NCBI RefSeq assembly: GCF_014218725.1
Contig: NZ_JABBJE010000001.1
Span: forward strand, 248,001-312,000
Length of the DNA: 64,000 nt
Direction of reading: 5' to 3'
From: Brevundimonas huaxiensis
Lineage (GTDB): Bacteria; Pseudomonadota; Alphaproteobacteria; Caulobacterales; Caulobacteraceae
Part shown: positions 43,016-53,043 of the stretch, one piece after another
Layout: each line of letters starts with the position of its first letter
How positions within the stretch are numbered: the stretch's first letter is position 1
The notes under the pieces: model-generated
Told to the model about the DNA's origin: nothing
The model's input: the letters and a program-made list of their open reading frames with translations, nothing else
Databases searched by the model: none
Position numbers and translations under genes: made by a program

Positions 43016-44908
43016 ATGAGCGCGCGCCCCACACTGATCTTCGACTTCGATTCGACCCTGGTCGATTTCGAGACCCTGGAAGCCTTGGCCGACATCGCCC
43101 TGGCGGATGCGCCGGGCGCATCCGAAGTGCGTGCTCAGATCGCCGCCCTGACGGATCAGGCCATGGCTGGAGAGATCGAGTTCGGCGAGGCTCTGCGCCG
43201 CCGTCTGACGCTGTTGCCGCTGACCCGCGCCCATGTCGCCGCCCTGGCCCAGAGCGCGTCGGACCATCTGACGGCGTCGGTGCGGCGCAACCTGAATTTC
43301 TTCCAGCAGAACAAGGGCAGGGTCGTCATTCTCTCCGGCGGCTTCCGCGAGGTGATCGCGCCTGTCGCGGAAGAGCTGGGCGTCTCTGCCGATCGCGTAC
43401 TGTGCAACGATCTGATCTATGACGCCGACGACCGCGTGGTGCGCGTCGACGACGCCAACCCGCTGTCGCTCGCCAATGGCAAGCCGACCGCCATTCACGG
43501 CCTGAACCTGTCGGGCCGCGTCGTCATGGTGGGCGACGGCTGGAACGACGCCGAGGTCAAGATCGCGGGCGCCGCCGACGCCTTCTACGCCTTCACCGAG
43601 GTCGTGCGCCGCGCACCGGTGGTCCAGGTCGCCGACGCCGAGGCCGCGTCGCTCGACGAGGTGCTCCATGCCGAAGGCCTGGTCGGTCGGTGGTCCTTCC
43701 CGCGCAGCCGCATGAAGATGCTGCTGCTGGAAAACATCCACCCCGCCGCCGTCGAGAGATTGGAGGAGGCGGGCTATTCGGTCGAGACCCAGAAGGGCGC
43801 GCTGGACGAGGACGATCTGATCGCGGCCATCAAGGGCGTCCATGTCCTGGGCATCCGTTCCAAGACCACGGTCAGCCGCCGCGTGCTGGAACAGGCCGAT
43901 CGGCTGATGGCCGTCGCCGCCTTCTGCATCGGCACCAACCAGATCGACCTGGACGCGGCCTCGGATCACGGGGTGGCGGTGTTCAACGCCCCCTATTCGA
44001 ACACCCGTTCGGTGGTCGAACTGGCCATCGGCCTGATGATCGTCCTGATGCGCGACGTGGCGGACAAGTCGGCGGCCATGCACGTCGGCAAGTGGAACAA
44101 ATCCGCCACCGGCTCCAAGGAGCTGCGCGGCAAGACCCTGGGCATAGTCGGCTACGGCGCGATCGGCAGCCAGTTGTCGGTATTGGCTGAAAACCTGGGC
44201 ATGCGGGTGCTGTTCTACGACCTGTCCGAGCGCCTGGCCCTGGGCAATGCGCGCCGCATGCGCTCGCTGGACGCGCTGCTGGCCGAAAGCGACGTGGTCA
44301 CCCTGCATGTCGATGGCCGCAAGGAGAACGCCAATATCTTCGGTGCGGCCCAGTTCGGCCGCATGAAGGAAGGCGCGTTGTTCCTGAATCTGGCGCGCGG
44401 CCATGTGGTCGATGTCGGAGCGCTATCTCAGGCGATCGGCTCGGGCCGGGTCGCCGGCGCCGCCGTCGATGTCTTCCCCGAGGAGCCGCGCACCAACGCC
44501 GACCCCTTCGAGAGCCCGCTTCAGGGCCTGCCCAACATGATCCTGACGCCGCACATCGGCGGCTCGACCGAAGAGGCGCAGGAGGCCATCGCCGAGTTCG
44601 CGGCCGAACGCCTGCTGGGCTATCTGAACCGGGGCGACACGACCTTCAGCGTCAACCTGCCCAACGTCCAGCTGTCCGAGGTTTCGGGCGCGCACCGCAT
44701 CTTGCACATCCACCGGAACCAGCCGGGCGTGCTGGCTGAACTGAACCGCGCCCTGGCGTCGGCGGGCCTGAACATCCTGGGCCAGCATCTGAAAACGGAT
44801 GAGCGCACTGGCTATGTCATCACCGATGTTGATCGCGACTACGACCCGGAGGCGCTGCGCGAACTCAAGACGGTGCCGGGCACGCTGAAGTTCCGCACGT
44901 TGCAGTGA
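43016..44908 (+). CDS. Phosphoserine phosphatase / D-3-phosphoglycerate dehydrogenase fusion
   Basis: A 630-residue fusion of the third and first enzymes of serine synthesis. Residues 1-225 are a HAD-IB phosphatase like SerB: nucleophile Asp10 and Asp12 in IFDFDST, Ser107 in ILSGGF, GDGWND at 173-178. Residues 232-550 are a SerA-type dehydrogenase: GTNQIDLDAASDHGVAVFN, Rossmann GYGAIG 379-384, Arg461, catalytic His513 in TPHIGGS. Residues 559-630 form an ACT domain (HRILHIHRNQPGVLAEL), the usual serine-feedback site. The middle enzyme SerC is not adjacent. All key residues are intact, so both activities are expected. Confidence 0.92.
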   Translation: MSARPTLIFDFDSTLVDFETLEALADIALADAPGASEVRAQIAALTDQAMAGEIEFGEALRRRLTLLPLTRAHVAALAQSASDHLTASVRRNLNFFQQNKGRVVILSGGFREVIAPVAEELGVSADRVLCNDLIYDADDRVVRVDDANPLSLANGKPTAIHGLNLSGRVVMVGDGWNDAEVKIAGAADAFYAFTEVVRRAPVVQVADAEAASLDEVLHAEGLVGRWSFPRSRMKMLLLENIHPAAVERLEEAGYSVETQKGALDEDDLIAAIKGVHVLGIRSKTTVSRRVLEQADRLMAVAAFCIGTNQIDLDAASDHGVAVFNAPYSNTRSVVELAIGLMIVLMRDVADKSAAMHVGKWNKSATGSKELRGKTLGIVGYGAIGSQLSVLAENLGMRVLFYDLSERLALGNARRMRSLDALLAESDVVTLHVDGRKENANIFGAAQFGRMKEGALFLNLARGHVVDVGALSQAIGSGRVAGAAVDVFPEEPRTNADPFESPLQGLPNMILTPHIGGSTEEAQEAIAEFAAERLLGYLNRGDTTFSVNLPNVQLSEVSGAHRILHIHRNQPGVLAELNRALASAGLNILGQHLKTDERTGYVITDVDRDYDPEALRELKTVPGTLKFRTLQ

Positions 44909-45022
44909 TGCGTCGCTCGCAAATATCTTCTCAAAGCTGACCTCGCGGCATCTTGCGCTCTGCGCGAACTGGCGCATCCTCACGTCGAACGGCCGCGCAG
45001 CGACGGCTGCGGGAGGATATTC

Positions 45023-46825
45023 ATGTCACGCTTCATCACCGGCGGCGCCGTCGCCGCCCTGGCGCTCGCCGCCTGCGCCTTTGCCGGCTCGGCCTCGGCC
45101 CAGACCTACAACCGTCTTGTCGTCTTCGGCGACAGCCTCAGCGACAACGGCAACCTGTTTCTAATCTCGGGCGGGACCCAGCCGCCGTCGCCGCCCTATG
45201 CGCGCCGCTTCTCGAACGGTCCGACCTTCGTTGAACTGCTCGGCTTCAACGCCGCCAACTTCAACGGCTCGGTCACGGGCAGCATCAACTACGCCTTTGG
45301 CGGCTCGCGCACTGACTCCTCGGCCGGCGTACCGTTCGGCATGTTGAACCAGCTGTCGCGCTACACCGCCGCGGGCGGCCGGTTCAGCTCGACGGATCTG
45401 GTCAGCGTCCTGGGCGGCGCCAACGACATCTTCCAGGGCCTGCCCGCCGCCGGCGCTTCCGCCAGCCCGGTCGCCGCCATCACTCCGGTCGCAACCACGG
45501 CCGCCGCCAACATCAACAGCCTGGTCAACACCGTGGCGGGCGCGGGCGCCGGGACCATCCTGGTCACCAACCTGCCCAAGCTCAGCCTGACGCCTCAGTT
45601 CCGCGGCACGACCGCCGCGCCCCTGGCCGACTTCGCCGTCACCACCTTCAACACCGCGCTCCAGACCAATCTGACCGCCACGGCCGCCGCCCGCCCAGGC
45701 AGCAACATCATCATGATGGACCTGTACAAGATCGGCGACACCCTGGCCGGCAATCCAGGCCTGTTCGGCATCACCAACATCACCCAGCCCTGCTTCAACG
45801 GCGTGACGGTCTGCACGAACCCGGACAGCTACTTCTACTTCGACGGCGTCCACCCGACCGCAGCGGGCCACCGGATCATCGCCCAGCTGGCGACTGACTA
45901 CCTCTACTATGGCGACATCGGCGCTCAATCGACCTTGCAGGGTGAGACGACCTATCGTCACCGCGAGGACGCCCTGGACGCCGCCGGCGAGGCCCTGTCG
46001 GGTCGCCAGCCGTGGGAGGCCGGCGTCTCGGTCACGACGGCGGCCCTGATCGACAGCGTCGACACCGACGCGCGCGGCTCGGTCAACAGTTCGTCCAGCG
46101 ATGGCTGGGGTGCCCGTATCGCGCTTGAGGCCGGTCCCTCGGCCAACTGGCGCTTCGGTCTGGCCGGCACGGCGCGCAACACCGAAGTCGAAAGCCAGGC
46201 GCTGCAGTTCAACGTCGAAAGCTTCGGCCTGGACGTCTATGGCGGCTGGCGCTCGGGCGATGTCTTCGTCAACGCCGCCGTCGGCATGGCGCGTGACAAC
46301 ATCGACGACATCGAACGCACCACCAACTTGGCGCCGATCGTCCACACCGCCGAAACCCGCGCGCTCAGCAGCGGCGCGCGTCTGCAAGGCGGCATGTGGT
46401 TCGACATGGGCGGCGTCGCCCTGTCGCCCCGTGCAGCCCTGGCCTATGTGTCCAGCGACGTGGACGGCTATTACGAACAGGGAGTCGGCGCCCAGTATCA
46501 GTACGGCGATCGCACCGTGAAGGCCCTGACCGGCGAGGTCGCCCTGCGCGCCGAGGCGGAAATGGGCGGGTTCGGCCTGTTCGCCGAAGGCGGCTACCGC
46601 GACGCCCTGGACGACAGCTCCGATCCGGTGCGCGTCGGTCTCTACAACAACCCGGCCCAGGTGCTGTCGCGCGAGATCGACGATCCGTTCGGCGGCCAGT
46701 TCCTGGCCTCGGCCGGCGTCGAGGGGGCGGTCGGCCCGGTCAAGGTGACGGTCGGCTATCGCGGCCGCTTCGGCGACCACGCCGACAGCCATATGGGCGG
46801 CATTCAGCTGAAACTGCCGCTTTAA
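45023..46825 (+). CDS. GDSL-type esterase autotransporter
   Basis: A 600-residue type Va autotransporter of the EstA kind. Signal peptide ends near GSASA. The passenger (about 28-300) is an SGNH esterase: nucleophile Ser in VFGDSLSDNGN, Gly in NYAFGGSRTD, Asn in LGGANDIFQG, Asp-His pair in DGVHPTAAGH. The remainder (about 320-600) is a beta-barrel with alternating hydrophobic strands ending GGIQLKLPL. It should present a lipase/esterase on the cell surface. Substrate unknown. Confidence 0.93.
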   Translation: MSRFITGGAVAALALAACAFAGSASAQTYNRLVVFGDSLSDNGNLFLISGGTQPPSPPYARRFSNGPTFVELLGFNAANFNGSVTGSINYAFGGSRTDSSAGVPFGMLNQLSRYTAAGGRFSSTDLVSVLGGANDIFQGLPAAGASASPVAAITPVATTAAANINSLVNTVAGAGAGTILVTNLPKLSLTPQFRGTTAAPLADFAVTTFNTALQTNLTATAAARPGSNIIMMDLYKIGDTLAGNPGLFGITNITQPCFNGVTVCTNPDSYFYFDGVHPTAAGHRIIAQLATDYLYYGDIGAQSTLQGETTYRHREDALDAAGEALSGRQPWEAGVSVTTAALIDSVDTDARGSVNSSSSDGWGARIALEAGPSANWRFGLAGTARNTEVESQALQFNVESFGLDVYGGWRSGDVFVNAAVGMARDNIDDIERTTNLAPIVHTAETRALSSGARLQGGMWFDMGGVALSPRAALAYVSSDVDGYYEQGVGAQYQYGDRTVKALTGEVALRAEAEMGGFGLFAEGGYRDALDDSSDPVRVGLYNNPAQVLSREIDDPFGGQFLASAGVEGAVGPVKVTVGYRGRFGDHADSHMGGIQLKLPL

Positions 46826-46850
46826 GCGGCAGCAGGGGCGGGAAGGGGCC

Positions 46851-47492
46851 TCAGCGCCCCTTCTTCCTCACCCACATGGCGGCGTCGGCTTCGGTCAGCC
46901 AGACCTCGGCGTCGGTATGGCCGTCCCAGGCGCGCACGCCAAACGAGCCGCCCAGTTCGGTCTTCTGGCCGTCCCAGACGAAGCCCTCGGTCTTAAGCGC
47001 TTCGGCCAGCTGACGCGCCTTGACCCGGCCCTCTTCATAGCCTGCGTGCAGCATCAGCAGGGCGAACTCGTCGCCGCCCAGCCGGCCCACCGCATCCGAC
47101 TCGCGCAGATTGGCCAGGAACAACTCGGCCACCGCCACCAGGGCCGCATCGCCGGCCGCATGGCCCAGGCTGTCGTTGACGCTCTTGAACCCGTCCATGT
47201 CCAGATACAGCAGCACCGCCGGCACCCCGTGCCGTTGGCAATAGGCCATGGTCCGCTGCATCGCCGTGATGAAGCCACGCCGGTTCAGGGCGGGCGTCAG
47301 CACATCATGGTCTGCGGCGGCCTCGGCGGCTGCGGCGCGCGTCTTCCACGCTTCCAGCTCGGCGCGCAGGCGCGCGATCTCGGCGGTCAGGTCGTGTTCG
47401 GCCACGTCGGTCACGGCGCAGGGTTGGCTCCGAAGGCGCGACTCAGTCTGCGTCGCGCGGTCGAACGATGGTAGAGCGTGATCCGCCGACAT
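46851..47492 (-). CDS. Small diguanylate cyclase (GGDEF)
   Basis: A 213-residue soluble cyclase that should make cyclic di-GMP. A coiled-coil N-terminus (about 31-62, LTAEIARLRAELEAWKTRAAAAEAA) takes the place of a sensor domain. GGDEF is intact at 139-143, metal Asp in YLDMDGFKSVND, and RESD at 130-133 is an inhibitory I-site at the usual distance. The GGDEF domain is complete but compact. The coiled coil probably drives dimerisation and activity. It lies between convergent genes with no obvious partner. Confidence 0.9.
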   Translation of the reverse strand: MSADHALPSFDRATQTESRLRSQPCAVTDVAEHDLTAEIARLRAELEAWKTRAAAAEAAADHDVLTPALNRRGFITAMQRTMAYCQRHGVPAVLLYLDMDGFKSVNDSLGHAAGDAALVAVAELFLANLRESDAVGRLGGDEFALLMLHAGYEEGRVKARQLAEALKTEGFVWDGQKTELGGSFGVRAWDGHTDAEVWLTEADAAMWVRKKGR

Positions 47493-47597
47493 TGAAGGCC
47501 GACATTACGGGCCGACCCGGCTGAAATCACGGTGTTGCGGTTGCGGGCGTCACCCGCGTGCTGTAACCGGCGCCTTTCCGCGAGGGGCCTTGCAGAC

Positions 47598-48089
47598 ATG
47601 GCGACTTCCCAAACCCCGGTGGCGATCATCATGGGCAGCCGGTCCGACTGGCCGACCATGAAGCTGGCCGCCGATCGCCTGGATCAACTGGGCGTCGCCT
47701 GGGACGCCAAGGTCGTCAGCGCCCACCGCACGCCCCAACGCCTGGTCGAGTTCGCCACGGGCGCCAAGGCCGCCGGATACAAGGTCATCATCGCCGGGGC
47801 CGGGGGCGCCGCCCATCTGCCGGGCATGGCCGCCTCCATGACCGAACTGCCGGTGCTGGGCGTGCCGGTTCAGTCCAAGGCGCTGAAGGGCATGGATAGC
47901 CTGCTGTCGATCGTGCAGATGCCGGCCGGCGTTCCGGTCGCCACCCTGGCCATCGGCGAGGCAGGCGCCGCCAACGCCGGCATCCTGGCCGCCCAGATCC
48001 TGGCCCTGTCGAACGAAGAACTGGCCGGACGCCTGGCCGCCTTCCGCGCCGCCCAGACCGAATCCGTCGCAGAAACCGTCGAGGACTGA
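47598..48089 (+). CDS. purE: 5-(carboxyamino)imidazole ribonucleotide mutase
   Basis: A 163-residue class I PurE that converts N5-CAIR to CAIR in purine synthesis. The signature [10 protein letters not shown] is at the N-terminus, followed by [14 protein letters not shown] (catalytic His), [16 protein letters not shown], and [28 protein letters not shown]. The ATG at 47598 follows GAGGGGCCTTGCAGAC. Its stop is directly followed by the purK start. Confidence 0.96.
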   Translation: MATSQTPVAIIMGSRSDWPTMKLAADRLDQLGVAWDAKVVSAHRTPQRLVEFATGAKAAGYKVIIAGAGGAAHLPGMAASMTELPVLGVPVQSKALKGMDSLLSIVQMPAGVPVATLAIGEAGAANAGILAAQILALSNEELAGRLAAFRAAQTESVAETVED

Positions 48090-49172
<1,083 letters not shown>

Positions 49173-49352
49173 TCAGTCAATCTTAGTCGCGTCACATCGC
49201 ACGACATTGAGCACGCCGTTGGGAATCGGTTTGCTCTCAACCCAGCAGACCTTCGGTTTCACTTGTGACGGCGGCTCTTGGTAAGAGAGTGCGCCCAAAA
49301 GCGCAGACCCAGCCAAAACGCCTATGCCACTCAAGACGATAGTCTTTCGCAT
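49173..49352 (-). CDS. Small exported hypothetical protein
   Basis: A 59-residue protein with an N-terminal hydrophobic signal or anchor (TIVLSGIGVLAGSALLGALS) and a short periplasmic tail with two Cys (VCWVES, VVRCDATKID) that could pair. The ATG at 49352 follows GGAGAGTGTAGG. Base use is less GC-rich than its neighbours. I do not recognise a family, and it could be spurious. Confidence 0.45.
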   Translation of the reverse strand: MRKTIVLSGIGVLAGSALLGALSYQEPPSQVKPKVCWVESKPIPNGVLNVVRCDATKID

Positions 49353-49420
49353 CCTACACTCTCCGTTGGAGCGAAGGGGTCGCATGGCTTGCGCTCGTCG
49401 GCAACCTTGACGCGTTCGCC

Positions 49421-50080
49421 TTACACCCTCGCTCCATACCGCATGCGGCTCAACGCATCGCTGACCTTTCGGAACGGCGCGTCGAAATCCTTGCCCGCCT
49501 TAAACTTCTCGAAGGCCATGACGTTTTCGATCCGGCGGGCGACGAAAGCTTCGGCCGTTTCGCGGCCGTCGAACCAGCGCAGGGTCAGGGCGGGAATCAG
49601 GATGCCCGACAGGATCGTCCGCTTCGAATAGTGATTCCAGTCGGTCGCCTCGTCCCCGGACCAGCGCCACAGATGATCCGCGCTCTCCCAGGCCAGTTTC
49701 AGTCCTAGATCGGCGTTGACGGGCAGGGCCAGGAAGGCGGCGCAGCGACGCGTGGCCTCCAGATCGGCGGCGCCCGCCTCCATCCGCTCGGACACGGCGC
49801 GCGCGACTCGCTCACGAATCTTCAGCGACTTGGCGTCGATCTCACCCAGAGCCGCCAGCGCTCGCGCATCATGGCGGCGCGACAGCAGGGCCGCCAGATC
49901 GCGCGCGCCGTTAGGCAGCAGCAGTTCCTCGTCGCCCTGCGACAGGCCGCACGCCTCGCAGGCTTCGCGCACCAGACGCGCGTTCCAGCCCAATGCGGGC
50001 GCGCGGGCGATGGCGGCGTCCAGCACGGTCTGTTCGGTCCGGTCGGCCCAGTCTGTCGTCTCGGTCATAAGGGCGATCAT
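49421..50080 (-). CDS. COQ9-family protein
   Basis: A 219-residue protein of the COQ9 family, a TetR-fold lipid-binding protein that assists ubiquinone hydroxylation (Coq7) in mitochondria and their alphaproteobacterial relatives. An N-terminal helix-turn-helix-like region ([23 protein letters not shown]) is followed by the hallmark [30 protein letters not shown] second Met (50068) is an equally good start. UbiX is encoded 6.5 kb downstream, but the two are not an operon. Confidence 0.88.
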   Translation of the reverse strand: MIALMTETTDWADRTEQTVLDAAIARAPALGWNARLVREACEACGLSQGDEELLLPNGARDLAALLSRRHDARALAALGEIDAKSLKIRERVARAVSERMEAGAADLEATRRCAAFLALPVNADLGLKLAWESADHLWRWSGDEATDWNHYSKRTILSGILIPALTLRWFDGRETAEAFVARRIENVMAFEKFKAGKDFDAPFRKVSDALSRMRYGARV

Positions 50081-50256
50081 ACGCCGGTCGTCATGGCGTT
50101 TCGAGCCTTGAAGAATGGTCGCGACGATCTGGACAGAAGGGGGCGGCTCGTGTATCAGCGCGCCTTCATCCGAGAGCCCGGCTGTCGGAAGACGATTTTA
50201 TTTTGTTCGCCCGTCTCCCTCACAGGACGCGGCGGGCGGCCAAAGGAGAGTTTAAC

Positions 50257-50499
50257 CTGGTTCAGATTTTCGTTCGCGACAACAACGTCGACCAAGCGCT
50301 GAAAGCCCTGAAGAAGAAGATGCAGCGCGAGGGCAGCTTCCGTGAAATGAAGCGCCACGTGCACTTCGAGAAGCCCTCGGAAAAGCGCGCCCGTCAGAAG
50401 GCTGAAGCCATCCGTCGCGCCCGCAAGCTGGCGCGCAAGCGCATGCAGCGCGAGGGCCTGCTGCCCGCGCCGAAGCCGCGCGTTCCCGGCGGTCGTTAA
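50257..50499 (+). CDS. rpsU: 30S ribosomal protein S21, apparent CTG start
   Basis: An 80-residue bS21 protein: [25 protein letters not shown], basic middle ([28 protein letters not shown]) and short C-terminal tail. The codon before GTT-CAG-ATT is CTG, preceded by AAAGGAG seven bases away, so the protein most likely starts at CTG 50257, exactly where relatives have Met-Val-Gln-Ile. The only other in-frame start is TTG at 50203, which would place the ribosome site inside the coding region and add 18 residues. A strong terminator follows. Confidence 0.93.
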   Translation: MVQIFVRDNNVDQALKALKKKMQREGSFREMKRHVHFEKPSEKRARQKAEAIRRARKLARKRMQREGLLPAPKPRVPGGR

Positions 50500-50526
50500 G
50501 ACACCGGCGAAAGCCGAAAGATTTAA

Positions 50527-50557
50527 GGCCGCTTCCTCCGGGAAGCGGCCTTTTTCT
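50527..50557 (+). terminator. Intrinsic terminator of rpsU
   Basis: GGCCGCTTCC/GGGAAGCGGCC stem followed by TTTTTCTTT, 28 bases past the rpsU stop. Confidence 0.92.
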
Positions 50558-50613
50558 TTGCGTTTCGTTTCTGCGGAGCGTGGGGCAGGGCTCTTCAAGT
50601 TTTGACGGAAGAA

Positions 50614-50653
50614 GCGCCGCGCCACCTCCCCATCGCGGTGCGACGGGGAGGAG
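50614..50653. repeat. Partial copy of the REP-like element
   Basis: Shares GCGCCGCGCCACCTCCCCA and GGGGAGGAGAC with the right end of the element at 10734-10880. It forms a CCTCCCC/GGGGAGG hairpin. It lies between convergent rpsU and the ABC permease gene. Confidence 0.6.
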
Positions 50654-50666
50654 ACAACCGTGCCGA

Positions 50667-52025
50667 CTAAGCCGGCCCGGTGATGGCCCGACCGAAGCTC
50701 TTCCAGCTCAGCTTCACGTCTGACAGCGCCCCGGCGCGGAAGGCCCGCCCGGCGATCCACACCATGAAGGCGGCGGTCGCGAACATGCCGATCAGCGTCA
50801 GAATCACCTCCACCAGCGGCGGATCGCTGGGCGCGCGCGCGCTCATCAGGAAGGGGGTGAAGAAGGGGATCCAGGACAACACCTTGACCACCGGCGCATC
50901 CGGACTGGTCAGGGCCATCTGCATCACCAGGATCGGCACGACCAGGATCATCATGATCGGCCCCATCAGGGTCTGGGCGTCGCGTGGCGTCTCGCAGAAG
51001 GCGCCGATGGCGGCGAACAGCACCGCATACATCAGATAGCCGCCGACCATATAGGCGATGAAATAGAAGATCAGGCCGTCGTGCAGCAGCACCTGTCCGA
51101 CCGTCGCCGCCGTCTCGGGCGAGGCCGAGATCAGGGTGAAGGCGCCGATCCCGCCCCAGACCCCCATGACCGTCAGGGTCAGCAGCGCCACGCCCAGCAC
51201 CTTGCCCGTCAGGATTTCGGTCGCTGAGGCCGAGGACAGCAGCACCTCCAGGATCTTGTTCGACTTCTCCTCCATCACGCTGTTCAGCAGGATGGAGGCG
51301 CCGGTGATGACCAGTGACCACAAGAGGAAGCCGACGCCCAGGCCGATGAAGGACGGGATCCGGTCACGCATCGACACCTCGCCACCGCTCGCTGCGCTGG
51401 GCGAGAAGGACTTCACTTCGGGCCGGAAGGTCTGAACCTCCTGCGCCACGGCCGGGGCGACCCCGGCGGCGGTCAGAAGTTCCGTGCGCCGTGCATCGCG
51501 CAGGGCGTTGCGGACGAAGCTGGAAACGTCGTTGTCGGTCGCACGCGCGGTCCAGACCTGGGCGGCGGGCTTGCCATCCGTGCGGCTCAGGAAGACCACG
51601 GCGTCGAGGCGTCTGGCCTTCGAGGTCTGCTTGTCCAGCGCCTTGCGGATCGCCTCGTCACGGGCCGGGCCGACGGCGTCGGCGATGGCGGGCGGCGCGT
51701 CGACCAGACGGATCTTGGGGCCGGTGATGGAGGCGACGGCGCGCCCGGCGCCCGCCTGTCCCTTTTCGGCGGCTTCGCGCAGGCGCTCGTTCTGACGATC
51801 CACATCGGCTTGCAACGAGACGCGGACGGCGGCCGCCAGACCTGTCGCATTCGGGCCTTCCTCGATCACCGCCACCGACTTGATCGGCTCGGAGGCCTTG
51901 ATCAGCGCCGGAATGCCGCCGCCCAGCACGGCGAACAGGGGAAAAGCCAGAAGCGACAGCCAGAAGCCGACGGTCTTGGCGTAGGCGACATATTCGCGTC
52001 GCGCGATCAACAGAGTGCGGTTCAT
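50667..52025 (-). CDS. ABC-2 type transporter permease (NatB-like)
   Basis: A 452-residue permease. One N-terminal helix (GFWLSLLAFPLFAVLGGGIPALI), a ~200-residue extracytoplasmic domain, then five to six helices (LGVGFLLWSLVITGASILL, VALLTLTVMGVWGGIGAFTL, and others). The NSVMEEKSNKILEVLLSSASATEILTGKVLG segment is the ABC-2/NatB signature. The start at 52025 overlaps the ATPase stop (ATGA), and the pair form an exporter, possibly of sodium, toxic peptides or drugs; the substrate is unknown. Confidence 0.92.
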   Translation of the reverse strand: MNRTLLIARREYVAYAKTVGFWLSLLAFPLFAVLGGGIPALIKASEPIKSVAVIEEGPNATGLAAAVRVSLQADVDRQNERLREAAEKGQAGAGRAVASITGPKIRLVDAPPAIADAVGPARDEAIRKALDKQTSKARRLDAVVFLSRTDGKPAAQVWTARATDNDVSSFVRNALRDARRTELLTAAGVAPAVAQEVQTFRPEVKSFSPSAASGGEVSMRDRIPSFIGLGVGFLLWSLVITGASILLNSVMEEKSNKILEVLLSSASATEILTGKVLGVALLTLTVMGVWGGIGAFTLISASPETAATVGQVLLHDGLIFYFIAYMVGGYLMYAVLFAAIGAFCETPRDAQTLMGPIMMILVVPILVMQMALTSPDAPVVKVLSWIPFFTPFLMSARAPSDPPLVEVILTLIGMFATAAFMVWIAGRAFRAGALSDVKLSWKSFGRAITGPA

Positions 52026-52969
52026 CGGACAGCCTCCACGGATGCAACGGGTTGGTCGGGATGGTCGCCGGTCAGGCCGATGAAGGCGTCGTGCAGCGTC
52101 GGCTCCTTCAGCGCGAAGCCACGCACGTCCAGGCCGTTCAGGAAGGCCGTCTTCAAGGTGTCCTGGCCCCCGGCACCGGGCACCAGGGCGATCTTCAGGC
52201 GACGCACGCCGTCCACGTCGGACAGGGTCTCGACGCCCGCCACGCCGGGCAGGGCGGCAGCGGCGTCCGCGCTGATCGCGCCGTCCAGATCCAGGAAGCG
52301 CGGCGAGGTGGCCTTGGCCTGATCCACTGTCCCCTCGAACGCCTTCTTGCCACGCGCCAGCAGCACGACCTTGTCGCACAGCCGCTCGGCATGCTGCATC
52401 ACATGGGTGGAGAACAGCACCGTGGCGCCGTTCGCGGCCAGCCCGCGAATCATCGCCTCCAGGCCCTGCTGGTTCATGGGGTCCAGACCGGAGAAGGGCT
52501 CGTCCAGGATGACGAACTCGGGCTGATGCACGACCGAGGCGATCAGCTGCACCTTCTGCGCCATCCCCTTGGACAGCTCCTTCATCTTCTTTTTCTGCGC
52601 CTCGCCGAGCCCCTGCTGCTCCAGCAGGGTCTTGGCGCGCTTGCGGCCCTCGGCGACCGGCAGGCCTTTCAGCGCGCCGAAGAAGGCGATGGCCTCGACA
52701 GGCGTCATCTTCTTATAAAGACCGCGCTCCTCAGGCAGGAAACCGATCCGGTCGCGCACCTTGCGCCCGTCGTCGGCGCCCAGGATTTCGATCCGCCCCG
52801 ACGTCGCCGGCTGCAACCCCAGGATCATCCGCAGGCTCGAGGTCTTGCCTGCCCCGTTCGGTCCCAGAAAGCCGCAGATCGACCCCTTCTCGACCTGAAA
52901 ACTCAGATCGCGCACGGCGTGGAAATCGCCGTATCGCTTGTTCACCCCATCCAGCGTCAACGCCGCCAT
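52022..52969 (-). CDS. ABC transporter ATP-binding protein (NatA-like)
   Basis: A 315-residue ATPase partner of the ABC-2 permease. Walker A GPNGAGKTS, Q-loop region FLPEERGLYKKM, signature LSKGMAQKVQLIASVVHQP (LSxGM as in NatA), Walker B FVILDEPFSGLDPMN and THVMQHAERLCDKV. A DUF4162-type C-terminal domain follows. The start at 52969 has GGGAGG upstream; a GTG/ATG four codons earlier is less well placed. Confidence 0.94.
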   Translation of the reverse strand: MAALTLDGVNKRYGDFHAVRDLSFQVEKGSICGFLGPNGAGKTSSLRMILGLQPATSGRIEILGADDGRKVRDRIGFLPEERGLYKKMTPVEAIAFFGALKGLPVAEGRKRAKTLLEQQGLGEAQKKKMKELSKGMAQKVQLIASVVHQPEFVILDEPFSGLDPMNQQGLEAMIRGLAANGATVLFSTHVMQHAERLCDKVVLLARGKKAFEGTVDQAKATSPRFLDLDGAISADAAAALPGVAGVETLSDVDGVRRLKIALVPGAGGQDTLKTAFLNGLDVRGFALKEPTLHDAFIGLTGDHPDQPVASVEAVR

Positions 52970-53043
52970 GTCGCCTCCCAAATCCCTGTCGTCAGACTAG
53001 AATCCGACGACAGGGGACGCCAGCGACTTCGGCGCAGGGGCGC

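Noticed and set aside
50155-51321. Long minus-strand open frame across rpsU and the ABC permease.
   Set aside because: It is low-complexity Arg/Gly/Asp-rich reading opposite two well-supported genes.
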